64,000 nucleotides of DNA, taken from Variovorax sp. PAMC 28711 (lineage in GTDB: Bacteria > Pseudomonadota > Gammaproteobacteria > Burkholderiales > Burkholderiaceae_C). How positions within the stretch are numbered: position 1 is the stretch's first letter; every line of letters starts with the position of its first letter. The notes beneath the pieces were generated by a model. The model worked only from the letters and a program-made list of their open reading frames with translations. It made no database searches and was not told the origin of the DNA. Below, in pieces: positions 21,275 through 29,711 of the stretch. The stretch is from NCBI RefSeq assembly GCF_001577265.1, contig NZ_CP014517.1, forward strand, positions 2,409,001-2,473,000. The letters are read 5' to 3'. A program made the position numbers and the translations under genes.

Positions 21275-23251
21275 CTAGCGGATGCTGATCGTCCGCGCCA
21301 CGCTCGGCACGCCCTTGGCGTCGAGCGCGAAGAGCATGTAGTTGCCGGTCAGCAGCATCCCGCGATCGGTCGGGATCGACAGCGCGTAGTCGCCCGCGCT
21401 GCCGGTGAAGCTCACCGGGATGCGGCGCTGGTCGGTGTTGACCGAGTGCGTCGTCGAGGCCATGCGCACCAGCGAGAAGCGGGCCACGGCGCGATCGGTC
21501 TTGACCGCGATGGTGTCGCCCCATGTCGCCCTGGCGGGTGCATCGGTGAGCGCCGGGCGCGGCGCGGGCGAGCCGTCGGGTGCGAGCAGGTAGGGCGGGG
21601 TGTAGATCTCGGCATCGGGGTGGTCGCCGGCACAGCCGCACAGGCCACCCCCGCCCGACATCACGCGGCCGTCCATCAGCAGCAGCGCGATGCTGTGGTA
21701 GTTGCGCGCCTTTTGCATCGGCGGCAGCGTGACAAAGGTCTCGGTGACCGGGTTCCAGAGCTCGGCCGCGAGCACGCCGTAGGCGTCGGAGAAGCCGACC
21801 GGCTGCGTCTGTCCGCCGACGACGATCACCTCGCCGTTGGGCAGCACGACGCTGTTCAGGAACGTGCGGCCATACGCCATCGGTGCGACCTTGCGGACTG
21901 TCGCGGGCTTCGGCGGGCCGGCGTTGATGTCGACGATGTAGGCGCTCTTGAAGGCCTGACCCGAGTCATGGTTCGGTGCGCCACCCGCCTTGAGAATCTT
22001 GCCGGTGTCGTACATCACGGCGCTGCCTGTCATGGCATAGGCATCGTCGCCGCGCAGGCCCGCCTGGACGATCTTGCCGGCGCCGCGCGTGTCGATCCAG
22101 TGCATCGCGGCGCTCGGGCCCGCCTGGAACACCCAGCCGTCCGCCTGGCCGAACAACCACATGTGGTTGTCGGCGCGGTAGAAGCCGGCCGCGTCGGGGC
22201 CATTGAGCGGCGGGTCGGCCACGTTGCTGGCGTCGGGCATGTTCGACGGCACGCCGGGCAGCGTGCGCCAAGTCTTGTTGGTGACCGACCAGACCTCGCC
22301 CACCTTGCCGCCGAGGCCACCGTTCCACGACCCGCCGACCGTGAACACCGAGCCATCGGACATCGTGGTGCTGGCGTTGTAGGCCCTCGGCACGTTCAGC
22401 ATCGCGCTTTGCGTCCATTTGGCGGTGGTGCTGTCGTAGATGGACGTCTTGCCCGCATCGCTGCCGCCCGACACCATGATGGCGCCGTCCGCCAGCATGC
22501 TGAGACCTTCGCAGAACATCTCCTGGCCGGGATTGGTCGTCGTAGCCGCCGTCGCTTTTTTCGCGACCGGATCGAAGACCGAGGTGTACGTGGCAGTGCC
22601 TTCGTTCGCACCGAAATAGGTGGGCGCACGGGCCGACCAGATCAGGATCTTGCCGTCGGGCAGGTTGGCGGCGGAGGCGGGCACCAGCGGCAGGTCGATG
22701 ACTTCGCTCCACGGCTGTTTGGCGGCGGTGGACTGCGCGGCGGTGTAGCCGGCGGCGGTAAAGGTGTAGCTGACCGGATCGAGCCACGCGTCTTTCACGC
22801 GGGTTTGCAATTGCACCGTGATCGCACTGCCATCGACGGGCAGTGTCGCCACGCTCACACGGGTGTCGGTGGTCTTGCCGTCGTAGAGCGGCACCGTGGC
22901 GCCGGATGCATTGACCGTCAGCCGGTATTCATCCGCGCCGGTGGCCAGCCAATCGAACGACACGGTGGTCGCGGCGAGCTTGCTGTCGGCCTGCGGGCTC
23001 GCGAGGACGGCGGCCTTCACGGGAGCAGGCGCCGGCGCCGGGGTGGATGTGGGATCGGTGCCGGCCACAGGACCGGGCGCTGGGGCCGGTGCGGGTGCAG
23101 GTGCTGGCGAAGGGGTCGGTGTCGGTGCGCCGATGACCGGAAATCCGCTCCCGCCCCCGCCCCCGCCCCCGCCCCCACCGCAAGAAGCCAGCAATGCCAG
23201 TGCCGCGCATGCCGCGGCCACCCCTCCCCGGGGCAGGTGCCTGATTTTCAT
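21275..23251 (-). CDS. galactose-oxidase-type copper-radical enzyme, lipoprotein (paralogue 2)
   Basis: A 658-residue paralogue of the enzyme encoded at 18180-20147. The signal peptide has lipobox L-L-A-S-C (Cys24), followed by ten glycines and an Ala-Pro-rich linker to about residue 78, which should hold the catalytic part away from the membrane. The cofactor set is again complete: Cys247 and Tyr291 (44 apart), Trp309, Tyr518-His519 and His602 in T-H-S-V-N-T-D-Q-R-R-I-P. Kelch propeller and C-terminal DUF1929 domain are present. Start: ATG at 23251 with AAGG about seven bases upstream. It is the first gene of the operon and diverges from proA. Confidence 0.88.
   Translation of the reverse strand: MKIRHLPRGGVAAACAALALLASCGGGGGGGGGGSGFPVIGAPTPTPSPAPAPAPAPAPGPVAGTDPTSTPAPAPAPVKAAVLASPQADSKLAATTVSFDWLATGADEYRLTVNASGATVPLYDGKTTDTRVSVATLPVDGSAITVQLQTRVKDAWLDPVSYTFTAAGYTAAQSTAAKQPWSEVIDLPLVPASAANLPDGKILIWSARAPTYFGANEGTATYTSVFDPVAKKATAATTTNPGQEMFCEGLSMLADGAIMVSGGSDAGKTSIYDSTTAKWTQSAMLNVPRAYNASTTMSDGSVFTVGGSWNGGLGGKVGEVWSVTNKTWRTLPGVPSNMPDASNVADPPLNGPDAAGFYRADNHMWLFGQADGWVFQAGPSAAMHWIDTRGAGKIVQAGLRGDDAYAMTGSAVMYDTGKILKAGGAPNHDSGQAFKSAYIVDINAGPPKPATVRKVAPMAYGRTFLNSVVLPNGEVIVVGGQTQPVGFSDAYGVLAAELWNPVTETFVTLPPMQKARNYHSIALLLMDGRVMSGGGGLCGCAGDHPDAEIYTPPYLLAPDGSPAPRPALTDAPARATWGDTIAVKTDRAVARFSLVRMASTTHSVNTDQRRIPVSFTGSAGDYALSIPTDRGMLLTGNYMLFALDAKGVPSVARTISIR
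23152..23175. repeat. hexanucleotide tandem repeat (CGCCCC)x4
   Basis: Four perfect copies of CGCCCC on the plus strand encode the poly-glycine run behind the lipobox of the oxidase on the minus strand. Because the unit is six bases, gain or loss of copies would change linker length by two residues without shifting frame. Confidence 0.85.
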
Positions 23252-23287
23252 ATGAAACCTTAAGTACTACGATGTGTGACGGGGCGT

Positions 23288-23316
23288 AGGGTAGCCGCGA
23301 CATATCGCAATGGCAA
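23288..23316 (-). promoter_or_regulatory. putative promoter of the copper-radical oxidase operon
   Basis: On the minus strand TTGCCA (23316-23311) and TACCCT (23293-23288) are spaced by 17 bp. Transcription would begin about 30 nt before the ATG at 23251. The -35 is good, the -10 weak, so an activator is possible. The 89-bp gap must also carry the proA signals on the other strand. Confidence 0.5.
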
Positions 23317-23340
23317 GCGCAAGAGTGGGAAAATGCCCGG

Positions 23341-24618
23341 ATGAACGCGTTCAATGTCCATGAGCACATGCAAGCCTTGGGTTTGCAGGCAAAAACGGCG
23401 GCAGCCCTGATGGCGAAGGCCGACGCCGCTACCAAAACGAGAGCCCTGAAAGCGCTGGCGCGGCGGGTGCGCGACGCCGGGCCGGCGCTCGACGCGGCCA
23501 ATCGTCGCGACGTCGAGCGCGCCACGGCGGCCGGCCTGTCGGCGCCGATGGTCGATCGCTTGAAGCTCACCCCGAAAGTGCTGGCCACCGTGGCCGAGGG
23601 CTGCGACCAGCTGGCCGCCATGCCCGACGTGATCGGCGAAATCATCGGCATGCGCCAGCAGCCGAGCGGCATCCGCGTCGGCCAGATGCGCGTGCCGATC
23701 GGCGTCTTCGGCATGATCTACGAGAGCCGTCCCAACGTCACGATCGAGGCCGCCAGCCTGGCGATCAAGAGCGGCAACGCGGCCATCCTGCGCGGCGGCT
23801 CCGAAGCCATCGAGTCGAACAAGGCGTTGGCCGCGCTGGTCGGCGCCGCGCTGGACGAGGCCGGCCTGCCGCGCGATGCCGTGCAGCTCGTGCAAACCAC
23901 CGACCGCGAAGCCGTCGGCCAGCTCATCACGATGCCGCAGTTTGTCGACGTGATCATTCCGCGCGGCGGCAAGGGGCTGATCGAGCGCATCAGCCGCGAC
24001 GCGAAGGTGCCCGTCATCAAGCATCTGGACGGCAACTGCCACGTCTACGTCGACGACAGCGCCGAACTCGACATGGCGCAGAGGATCGTCGACAACGCCA
24101 AGACGCAGAAGTACAGCCCCTGCAATGCCGCCGAAGGGCTGCTCGTGACGGCGTCAGTCGCCGCCGCGTTCCTGCCGCAGATCGGGGCCGTCTTCGCAGC
24201 AAAGGGTGTCGAGATGCGTTGCGACGCGACGGCCGCGGCCGTGTTGCGCGGTGCCGGCTTCGCGGTGGTCGACGCGGTCGAATCGGACTGGTCCGAGGAA
24301 TACCTGGCGGCCGTCATCAGCATCAAGGTGGTGGCCGGCGTGGACGAGGCGATCGCGCACATCAACCACTATTCGAGCCACCACACCGACGCCATCGTCA
24401 CGCGCGACCATGTCAACGCCCAGCGTTTCCTGCGCGAGGTCGATTCGGCCAGCGTGTTGGTCAATGCGAGCACCCGCTTCGCGGACGGCTTCGAATTCGG
24501 ACTCGGCGCGGAAATCGGCATCAGCACCGACAAGTTTCATGCGCGCGGGCCGGTAGGCATCGAGGGCCTGACCTCGCTCAAATACGTGGTGTTGGGCCAG
24601 GGCGAAGTACGCACCTGA
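23341..24618 (+). CDS. proA: gamma-glutamyl phosphate reductase
   Basis: Second step of proline synthesis: NADPH reduction of gamma-glutamyl phosphate to glutamate semialdehyde. The 425-residue protein is of normal length and has the aldehyde-dehydrogenase-like fold. The catalytic cysteine is in [10 protein letters not shown], with the nucleotide-binding I-Y-E-S-R-P-N-V-T and L-R-G-G-S-E segments, and [13 protein letters not shown] near the C-terminus. In related genomes proA commonly follows holA; here the oxidase operon intervenes on the opposite strand. No proB is visible in the window. Confidence 0.96.
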   Translation: MNAFNVHEHMQALGLQAKTAAALMAKADAATKTRALKALARRVRDAGPALDAANRRDVERATAAGLSAPMVDRLKLTPKVLATVAEGCDQLAAMPDVIGEIIGMRQQPSGIRVGQMRVPIGVFGMIYESRPNVTIEAASLAIKSGNAAILRGGSEAIESNKALAALVGAALDEAGLPRDAVQLVQTTDREAVGQLITMPQFVDVIIPRGGKGLIERISRDAKVPVIKHLDGNCHVYVDDSAELDMAQRIVDNAKTQKYSPCNAAEGLLVTASVAAAFLPQIGAVFAAKGVEMRCDATAAAVLRGAGFAVVDAVESDWSEEYLAAVISIKVVAGVDEAIAHINHYSSHHTDAIVTRDHVNAQRFLREVDSASVLVNASTRFADGFEFGLGAEIGISTDKFHARGPVGIEGLTSLKYVVLGQGEVRT

Positions 24619-24654
24619 GACAACTTGTCATTCGGGGCGGCGGCCCCAAAATCC

Positions 24655-24660
24655 TACAAT
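24655..24660 (+). promoter_or_regulatory. putative -10 element before gshA
   Basis: TACAAT followed by CCCG lies 40 nt before the gshA ATG in the 82-bp proA-gshA gap. The nearest TTGTCA lies 24 bp upstream of it, too far for a standard -35, so only the -10 is proposed. Confidence 0.4.
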
Positions 24661-24700
24661 CCCGCTCCAGTATTCAGAACACGTCCAACAAGGCCGCCGC

Positions 24701-25996
24701 ATGGTTCCGCATCTCGTCACCGCCCTGACCGGCCCGATCAATGAGCTCGAACAACGCGTGCTCGACTCGATGCCCGCCATCGAACGCTGGTTCCGGCTCG
24801 AGTGGATGGAGCACACGCCGCCGTTCTATACCTCAGTGGATGTGCGCAACGCCGGCTTCAAGCTGGCCCCCGTCGATACCAAGCTCTTTCCCGGCGGCTG
24901 GAATTTCCTGACCCCGGCCATGCTGCCGCTCGCGGTGCAGGCCGCCCAGGCGGCGATCGAGAAGATCTGTCCCGAAGCACGCAACCTGCTGGTCATCCCC
25001 GAAAACCACTCGCGCAACACCTTCTATCTGGCGAACGTCGCGCAACTGGTGCACATCTTCCAGATGGCCGGGCTGAACGTGCGGGTCGGCTCGATCGACC
25101 CGGCGATCAAGTCACCCAAGACGATCGAATTGCCGAACGGCGGCACCGTGTGTCTGGAGCCCGTGGTGCGGACCAAGCGGCGCCTCGGGCTCAAGAATTT
25201 CGATCCCTGCACGATCCTGCTGAACAACGATCTGGCGGCCGGCACGCCGGGCATCCTGGAAGACCTGCACGAGCAATACCTGCTGCCGCCGCTGCACGCG
25301 GGCAGTTCGGTGCGCCGCAAGAGCAATCACCTGCACGGCTACGAAGAGTTGTCCAAGCGCTTCGGCAAGCTGCTGGGCATCGATCCGTGGCTGATCAACC
25401 CGATGCATTCCAAAGCCGACGGCGTGAACTTCGCCGAGGGCATGGGGCTCGACGTGCTCACCAGCCATGTCGACGCGATGCTCACCAAGGTGCGCCGCAA
25501 GTACAAGGAATACGGAATCAACGAGAAGCCCTTCGTCATTGTCAAGGGCGATGCGAGCGGCTCCGGTATGGGCGTGATGACGGTGCGCGACGTGAAAGAC
25601 CTCGACGCGCTGGGCAAGAAGCCCAAGGGCAAGATGAGCAGTACCCGCACCGGCCTCGAAATCAACGAGGTGATCGTGCAGGAGGGCGTGCTCACCAACG
25701 AGCGGGTGCACAACGGCGTGGCCGAACCGGTCGTCTACATGATGGACCGCTACGTGGTCGGCGGGTTCTACCGCGTGCACGCCGAACGCAGCCCCGACGA
25801 AAGCCTGGCGTCGCCGGGTGCGAGCTTCGTGCCATTGGCTTTTTCGGAGAGTGCGCACTTGCCTCAGCCGGGCGCCAAGCCGGGTGCGAGCGCGCCGAAC
25901 CGCTTCTACATGTACGGCGTGGTCGGCCGCCTGGCGATGGTCGCGGCCAGCTACGAAATGGAAGCGACCAACCCCGACGCAGAAGTCTACGAGTGA
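24701..25996 (+). CDS. gshA: glutamate-cysteine ligase (proteobacterial gshA of the Acidithiobacillus type)
   Basis: First step of glutathione synthesis, joining glutamate and cysteine with ATP. The 431-residue protein belongs to the distinct ligase family found in betaproteobacteria and acidithiobacilli, unlike E. coli GshA. Recognisable segments are W-F-R-L-E-W-M-E-H-T-P-P-F-Y near residue 30, V-R-R-K-S-N-H-L-H-G-Y, and F-V-I-V-K-G-D-A-S-G-S-G-M-G-V-M with an ATP-grasp-like Gly-rich loop. An AAGG precedes the ATG. The partner gene gshB lies about 5 kb downstream in the same orientation, separated by kup and other genes. Confidence 0.92.
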   Translation: MVPHLVTALTGPINELEQRVLDSMPAIERWFRLEWMEHTPPFYTSVDVRNAGFKLAPVDTKLFPGGWNFLTPAMLPLAVQAAQAAIEKICPEARNLLVIPENHSRNTFYLANVAQLVHIFQMAGLNVRVGSIDPAIKSPKTIELPNGGTVCLEPVVRTKRRLGLKNFDPCTILLNNDLAAGTPGILEDLHEQYLLPPLHAGSSVRRKSNHLHGYEELSKRFGKLLGIDPWLINPMHSKADGVNFAEGMGLDVLTSHVDAMLTKVRRKYKEYGINEKPFVIVKGDASGSGMGVMTVRDVKDLDALGKKPKGKMSSTRTGLEINEVIVQEGVLTNERVHNGVAEPVVYMMDRYVVGGFYRVHAERSPDESLASPGASFVPLAFSESAHLPQPGAKPGASAPNRFYMYGVVGRLAMVAASYEMEATNPDAEVYE

Positions 25997-26017
25997 CAGG
26001 CGCCTGAGATTGGGCGG

Positions 26018-26023
26018 CACAAT
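26018..26023 (+). promoter_or_regulatory. putative -10 element before kup
   Basis: CACAAT lies 36 nt before the proposed GTG start of kup, in the 63-bp gap after gshA. It resembles the boxes before gshA, benE and the gene at 37879. No convincing -35 was found. Confidence 0.3.
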
Positions 26024-26059
26024 GTCGCACCGCGGCCTGCCGCGCTTCTCCACGAGTCT

Positions 26060-27928
26060 GTGTCAGCCCCCAAATCCACTTCTGCCGCGCTGATCCTCGC
26101 GGCCATCGGCGTCGTTTACGGCGACATCGGTACGAGCGTCCTCTATGCGGTGAAGGAGGTGTTCGGCCACGGCCACGTTCCTTTCACCGTGGAGAACGTC
26201 TACGGCATCCTGTCGATGTTCTTCTGGACGCTGACGATCATCGTGTCGATCAAGTACGTCGTGCTGGTGCTGCGGGCCGACAACGAGGGGGAAGGTGGCC
26301 TCGTCGCGATGCTGGCGTTGGCGTCCCGCGCGGTGCATGACAAACCGAAATTGCGCAGTGTGCTGCTGGTGGTGGGCATCTTCGGCACGTCGCTTTTCTA
26401 TGGCGATGGCGTCATCACGCCGGCCATCTCGGTGCTCTCGGCGGTCGAGGGCCTCGAAGTGGTCTCGCCCGCGTTCAAGCACTATGTGATCCCGATCACG
26501 CTGGTCGTGCTGTTCGGGCTGTTCGCGGTGCAAAAGCGCGGTACGGCGGGCATCGGGAAGTTCTTCGGGCCGGTCACGCTGGCCTGGTTCCTGGTGATCG
26601 CGGTGCTCGGGGTGTCGCAGATCCTGAACCATCCCGAGATCCTGAAAGCGCTGAGTCCGCACTACGCGCTCAAGTTCATCTGGGACAACCCGGGCACCAG
26701 TTTCATCATCCTGGGCGCCACGGTGCTGTGCGTGACGGGTGCCGAAGCGCTCTACGCCGACCTCGGTCATTTCGGCAAGCGCCCGATCCGCATCGCCTGG
26801 TTCTCGGTCGTCATGCCGGCGCTCACGCTCAACTATTTCGGCCAGGGGGCGCTGCTGCTGGAGAACCCCGAAGCGGTCAAGAACCCGTTCTACATGATGG
26901 CGCCCGAGTGGGCGCTCATCCCGCTGGTGCTGATGGCCACCGCGGCCACGGTGATCGCGTCGCAGGCGCTCATCACCGGCGCTTTCAGCGTCACGCGCCA
27001 GGTCATCCAGCTGGGCTACCTGCCGCGCCTGCAGATCGAGCACACCAGCGTGCGCACCGCCGGCCAGATCTACATCCCGCTGGTCAACTGGGGCCTGTTC
27101 GTGGCGATCGTGCTGGCGGTCGTGATGTTCCGCTCGTCGAGCAACCTGGCCGCGGCCTACGGCATCGCAGTGACCACCGACATGCTGATCACCACCGTGC
27201 TCACCTTCTTCGTGATCCGCTACGCCTGGAAGCTGCCGCTCGCGCTGTGCATTGGCGCGACCTCGGTCTTCTTCGTCATCGATTTCATGTTCTTCGCATC
27301 GAACCTGCTGAAGCTGTTCGAGGGGGGCTGGTTCCCGCTGATGATCGGCGGCTTCGTCTTCACGCTGATGATCACCTGGAAGGAAGGCCGTCGCCTGATG
27401 GGCGAAGTGCAGCGCGCCGATGCAATCGACCTGCGCGCGTTCCTGGGGTCGGTGTTCGTCAGCCCGCCGCTGCGCGTGGACGGCACCGCGGTGTTCCTCA
27501 CGGCCGAGCCCGGCACGGTGCCCAATGCGCTGCTGCACAACCTCAAGCACAACAAGGTGCTGCACGAGCAAAACCTGTTCGTCACGGTGCGCAACCACGA
27601 GGTGCCGTGGATCCCGATGAACAAGCGCATCGATATCGAACCGCTCGGGAACCACTGCTGGCAAGTGGTCGTGCACTACGGCTTCAAGAACGAGATCGAC
27701 CTGCCGCGCGCGCTCGAGAACGCCCGCATGCGCGGCTGCCAGCTCGAGCCGATGACGACCAGCTACTTCCTGTCGCGCGACGTCGTCATCCCGACGCTCG
27801 GCAGCGGCATGCGCCCCTGGCGCGAGAAGCTCTTCGCGCAGATGCACCACAACGCGAGCGGCGCGGCCGACTTTCTCGGGCTGCCCAACAACGCGGTGGT
27901 CGAGTTGGGATCGAAGATCAATATCTAG
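26060..27928 (+). CDS. kup: KUP-family potassium uptake transporter
   Basis: Inner-membrane K+/H+ symporter of 622 residues, standard for the family. The start is a GTG at 26060 (S-A-P-K-S-T-S-A); no ATG is available before the first conserved segment. The family signature [10 protein letters not shown] lies near residue 17, with D-N-E-G-E-G-G after the second membrane span. About twelve spans occupy the first 430 residues, followed by a cytoplasmic C-terminal domain with [11 protein letters not shown]. It follows gshA after 63 bp. Confidence 0.95.
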   Translation: MSAPKSTSAALILAAIGVVYGDIGTSVLYAVKEVFGHGHVPFTVENVYGILSMFFWTLTIIVSIKYVVLVLRADNEGEGGLVAMLALASRAVHDKPKLRSVLLVVGIFGTSLFYGDGVITPAISVLSAVEGLEVVSPAFKHYVIPITLVVLFGLFAVQKRGTAGIGKFFGPVTLAWFLVIAVLGVSQILNHPEILKALSPHYALKFIWDNPGTSFIILGATVLCVTGAEALYADLGHFGKRPIRIAWFSVVMPALTLNYFGQGALLLENPEAVKNPFYMMAPEWALIPLVLMATAATVIASQALITGAFSVTRQVIQLGYLPRLQIEHTSVRTAGQIYIPLVNWGLFVAIVLAVVMFRSSSNLAAAYGIAVTTDMLITTVLTFFVIRYAWKLPLALCIGATSVFFVIDFMFFASNLLKLFEGGWFPLMIGGFVFTLMITWKEGRRLMGEVQRADAIDLRAFLGSVFVSPPLRVDGTAVFLTAEPGTVPNALLHNLKHNKVLHEQNLFVTVRNHEVPWIPMNKRIDIEPLGNHCWQVVVHYGFKNEIDLPRALENARMRGCQLEPMTTSYFLSRDVVIPTLGSGMRPWREKLFAQMHHNASGAADFLGLPNNAVVELGSKINI

Positions 27929-27973
27929 CGGTGGGCATGATCCCGTCGCTGCGACTTCGCGTGTTTTCCGTTG

Positions 27974-28756
27974 ATGCTTGACCTTCTCTTTGACCTCCCC
28001 GCTGCGGCGCAGCTCCTTTGCTTCATCGTTTACGGTGGGGTGGTGCTTGCGGTCAGCCTGGTCATTCTGAGCACCCTGCACGCGCGCTATGTGCGGAACC
28101 CGAAACTGTTGCCTGTCGGCCCGGCGTTCCAGGTGCTGACCGTTCTCTTTGCCTTGTTGCTGGGTTTTCTCGCCGCCGACATCTGGGCCCAGCAGCGACA
28201 GGCTGTGGATGCGGCATTCAAAGAGGGCGTGTCACTGCAACGCCTGCGCGATCTGGCCGGCCCCACCGCGCTGGACACGGCCGATGCCAGTCCAATGCTC
28301 GCGCAGTATCAGATGGCCGTGACCGGGCGGGAGTGGGGCCTGAATTTCAACCACGCGGCGGATCCGGCCGCGGCCGCAGCCATCAACGCGCTGCGCCTGC
28401 ATGGCGCCCAGCTGGCGCGGGATGGCAAACCTGCGGTACTCGCCGCCGAGTGGATGCGTTCGGTCAACGACCTGGAGGAAGCGCGGTATCGTCGCTTGCT
28501 GATCGGTTCCGACGCCACCGACAACAGCCAGTGGGCCATCGTGCTCCTCCTGACCTTCTTCGCAGCCGCTGCGCTTGCGGCCTGTCATATGGATCGTCCA
28601 CCGGCCGGGCGGCTGATTCTTGCGCTGTTCTGCCTGGGCGTCGCCATCGTCCTTTGGCAGTTGGCCAGGCACACGAACCCGTACAACGGCGGCAACATTC
28701 GCATCAGCATGCCGGCCTCGCTCGCCCCGCCCGCCGAGGCAGTCATTCGTCCCTGA
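27974..28756 (+). CDS. DUF4239-like four-span membrane protein
   Basis: A 260-residue inner-membrane protein of unknown function. The layout is two N-terminal membrane spans (about residues 14-34 and 51-69), a soluble middle region that includes D-I-W-A-Q-Q-R-Q-A-V-D-A-A, and two C-terminal spans (about 180-200 and 210-228). This matches bestrophin-like DUF4239 proteins, but the assignment is by pattern only. The ATG at 27974 is preferred over the TTG codon just before it. It starts 45 bp after kup and might share its transcript; the convergent deacetylase gene ends 9 bp beyond its stop. Confidence 0.7.
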   Translation: MLDLLFDLPAAAQLLCFIVYGGVVLAVSLVILSTLHARYVRNPKLLPVGPAFQVLTVLFALLLGFLAADIWAQQRQAVDAAFKEGVSLQRLRDLAGPTALDTADASPMLAQYQMAVTGREWGLNFNHAADPAAAAAINALRLHGAQLARDGKPAVLAAEWMRSVNDLEEARYRRLLIGSDATDNSQWAIVLLLTFFAAAALAACHMDRPPAGRLILALFCLGVAIVLWQLARHTNPYNGGNIRISMPASLAPPAEAVIRP

Positions 28757-28765
28757 TCCCGGCAT

Positions 28766-29668
28766 TCATGGGGCGAGCCGATCGACGTGCGCGGCGATCG
28801 CGCCTGGCGTGGTGAACCAGATCTCGCCGCGGTCACGCGCGGCGGCCAACGGCTCCAGCGCGCGCCGCAGGTGCTTGAGCCGGTAGGGCTGGCCCACGAT
28901 GTACGGATGCAGCGCGATGCCCATCACCAGCGGTTGCGCGCGCGCCTGCAACTGCATCTCGTCGAAGTTGTCGATGATCATCGTGGCGAAGTCTTTCGCA
29001 TCCATCTGGCGCGCGACGATCATTGGAATGTCGTTCAGCTCCTGCGGATACGGCACCGACCAGAGCGGCGCGTCGCTGCGGGTGCGCATGCGTGTCGGCT
29101 GGTCGTCGTGGCACCAGTTGAGCGTGTAGCGGTAGCCGGTTTCGGCGAGCAGATCGGGCGTTACCTTGCTCTCTGAAATCCACGGCGAAAGCCAGCCCGC
29201 CGGCGCCTGGCCGCATTCGGCGGCGATGCGATCGCGGCAACGTTCCAGCAAGGCGCGCTCGCCGGCTTCGCTGTAGTCGCCCTGGCGTTCGGCGTTGCTG
29301 TGGCCGTGGCCGATGATTTCGTCGCCGCGCAGCTGCACCGCGCGCAACAGATCGGGGCAATGGTCGTACAGCGCGGTGTTGACCAGCGCGCCGGTCGGCA
29401 GGCCCAGCGCATCGAACAGCGCGAGGCAACGCCATGCGCCGACGCGGTTGCCGTATTCGCGCCAGCCGTGGTTGAGCACGTCAGGCTCGGGCGACGCCGG
29501 ACCGATGCGCGCGCCGAGCCCGTCGCCGAAGGCGAAGTGCTCGAGATTGAAGCCGAGGTAGACCGCGAGCCGCGCGCCGTTCGGCCAGGTGTAGTCGGCG
29601 CGTTGCGTGATCGGCGAATAGTCGAAGCGGTCGTGGGAAGGGAGTTTGTCGGGCCAGCGTGCAGTCAT
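28766..29668 (-). CDS. polysaccharide-deacetylase-family protein (PuuE/allantoinase-like)
   Basis: A 300-residue cytoplasmic protein (no signal peptide) of the NodB-like carbohydrate esterase 4 superfamily, closest in layout to the PuuE group, which acts on allantoin or similar small amides. Seen are F-N-L-E-H-F-A-F-G, G-D-E-I-I-G-H-G-H-S-N for the metal-binding region, a G-W-L-S-P-W segment and a final A-L-H-P-Y-I-V-G. The start at 29668 (M-T-A-R-W-P-D-K) is chosen because the longer frame overlaps the divergent benE gene and its first 73 residues are non-family. No purine-catabolism genes lie nearby, so the substrate is open. Confidence 0.8.
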   Translation of the reverse strand: MTARWPDKLPSHDRFDYSPITQRADYTWPNGARLAVYLGFNLEHFAFGDGLGARIGPASPEPDVLNHGWREYGNRVGAWRCLALFDALGLPTGALVNTALYDHCPDLLRAVQLRGDEIIGHGHSNAERQGDYSEAGERALLERCRDRIAAECGQAPAGWLSPWISESKVTPDLLAETGYRYTLNWCHDDQPTRMRTRSDAPLWSVPYPQELNDIPMIVARQMDAKDFATMIIDNFDEMQLQARAQPLVMGIALHPYIVGQPYRLKHLRRALEPLAAARDRGEIWFTTPGAIAAHVDRLAP

Positions 29669-29699
29669 GTCAGGCACGCTGCAAGAGATGTGCCGCGGG

Positions 29700-29705
29700 C
29701 ACAAT
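29700..29705 (+). promoter_or_regulatory. putative -10 element immediately before benE
   Basis: CACAAT is followed by CCGGGC and then the benE ATG at 29712. If this is a real -10 box, transcription would begin at or next to the start codon, giving a leaderless or near-leaderless message. No Shine-Dalgarno is visible in front of the ATG, which fits but does not prove it. Confidence 0.3.
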
Positions 29706-29711
29706 CCGGGC

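Noticed and set aside
20915..23263. 782-residue plus-strand open frame opposite the oxidase operon
   Set aside because: Composition is His/Arg/Gly/Val-rich and the frame follows the third-base pattern of the opposite gene; no recognisable motif or start signal.
24625..24660. TTGTCA ... TACAAT as a complete promoter for gshA
   Set aside because: The spacing is 24 bp, far from the 16-18 bp needed; only the -10 box was kept as tentative.
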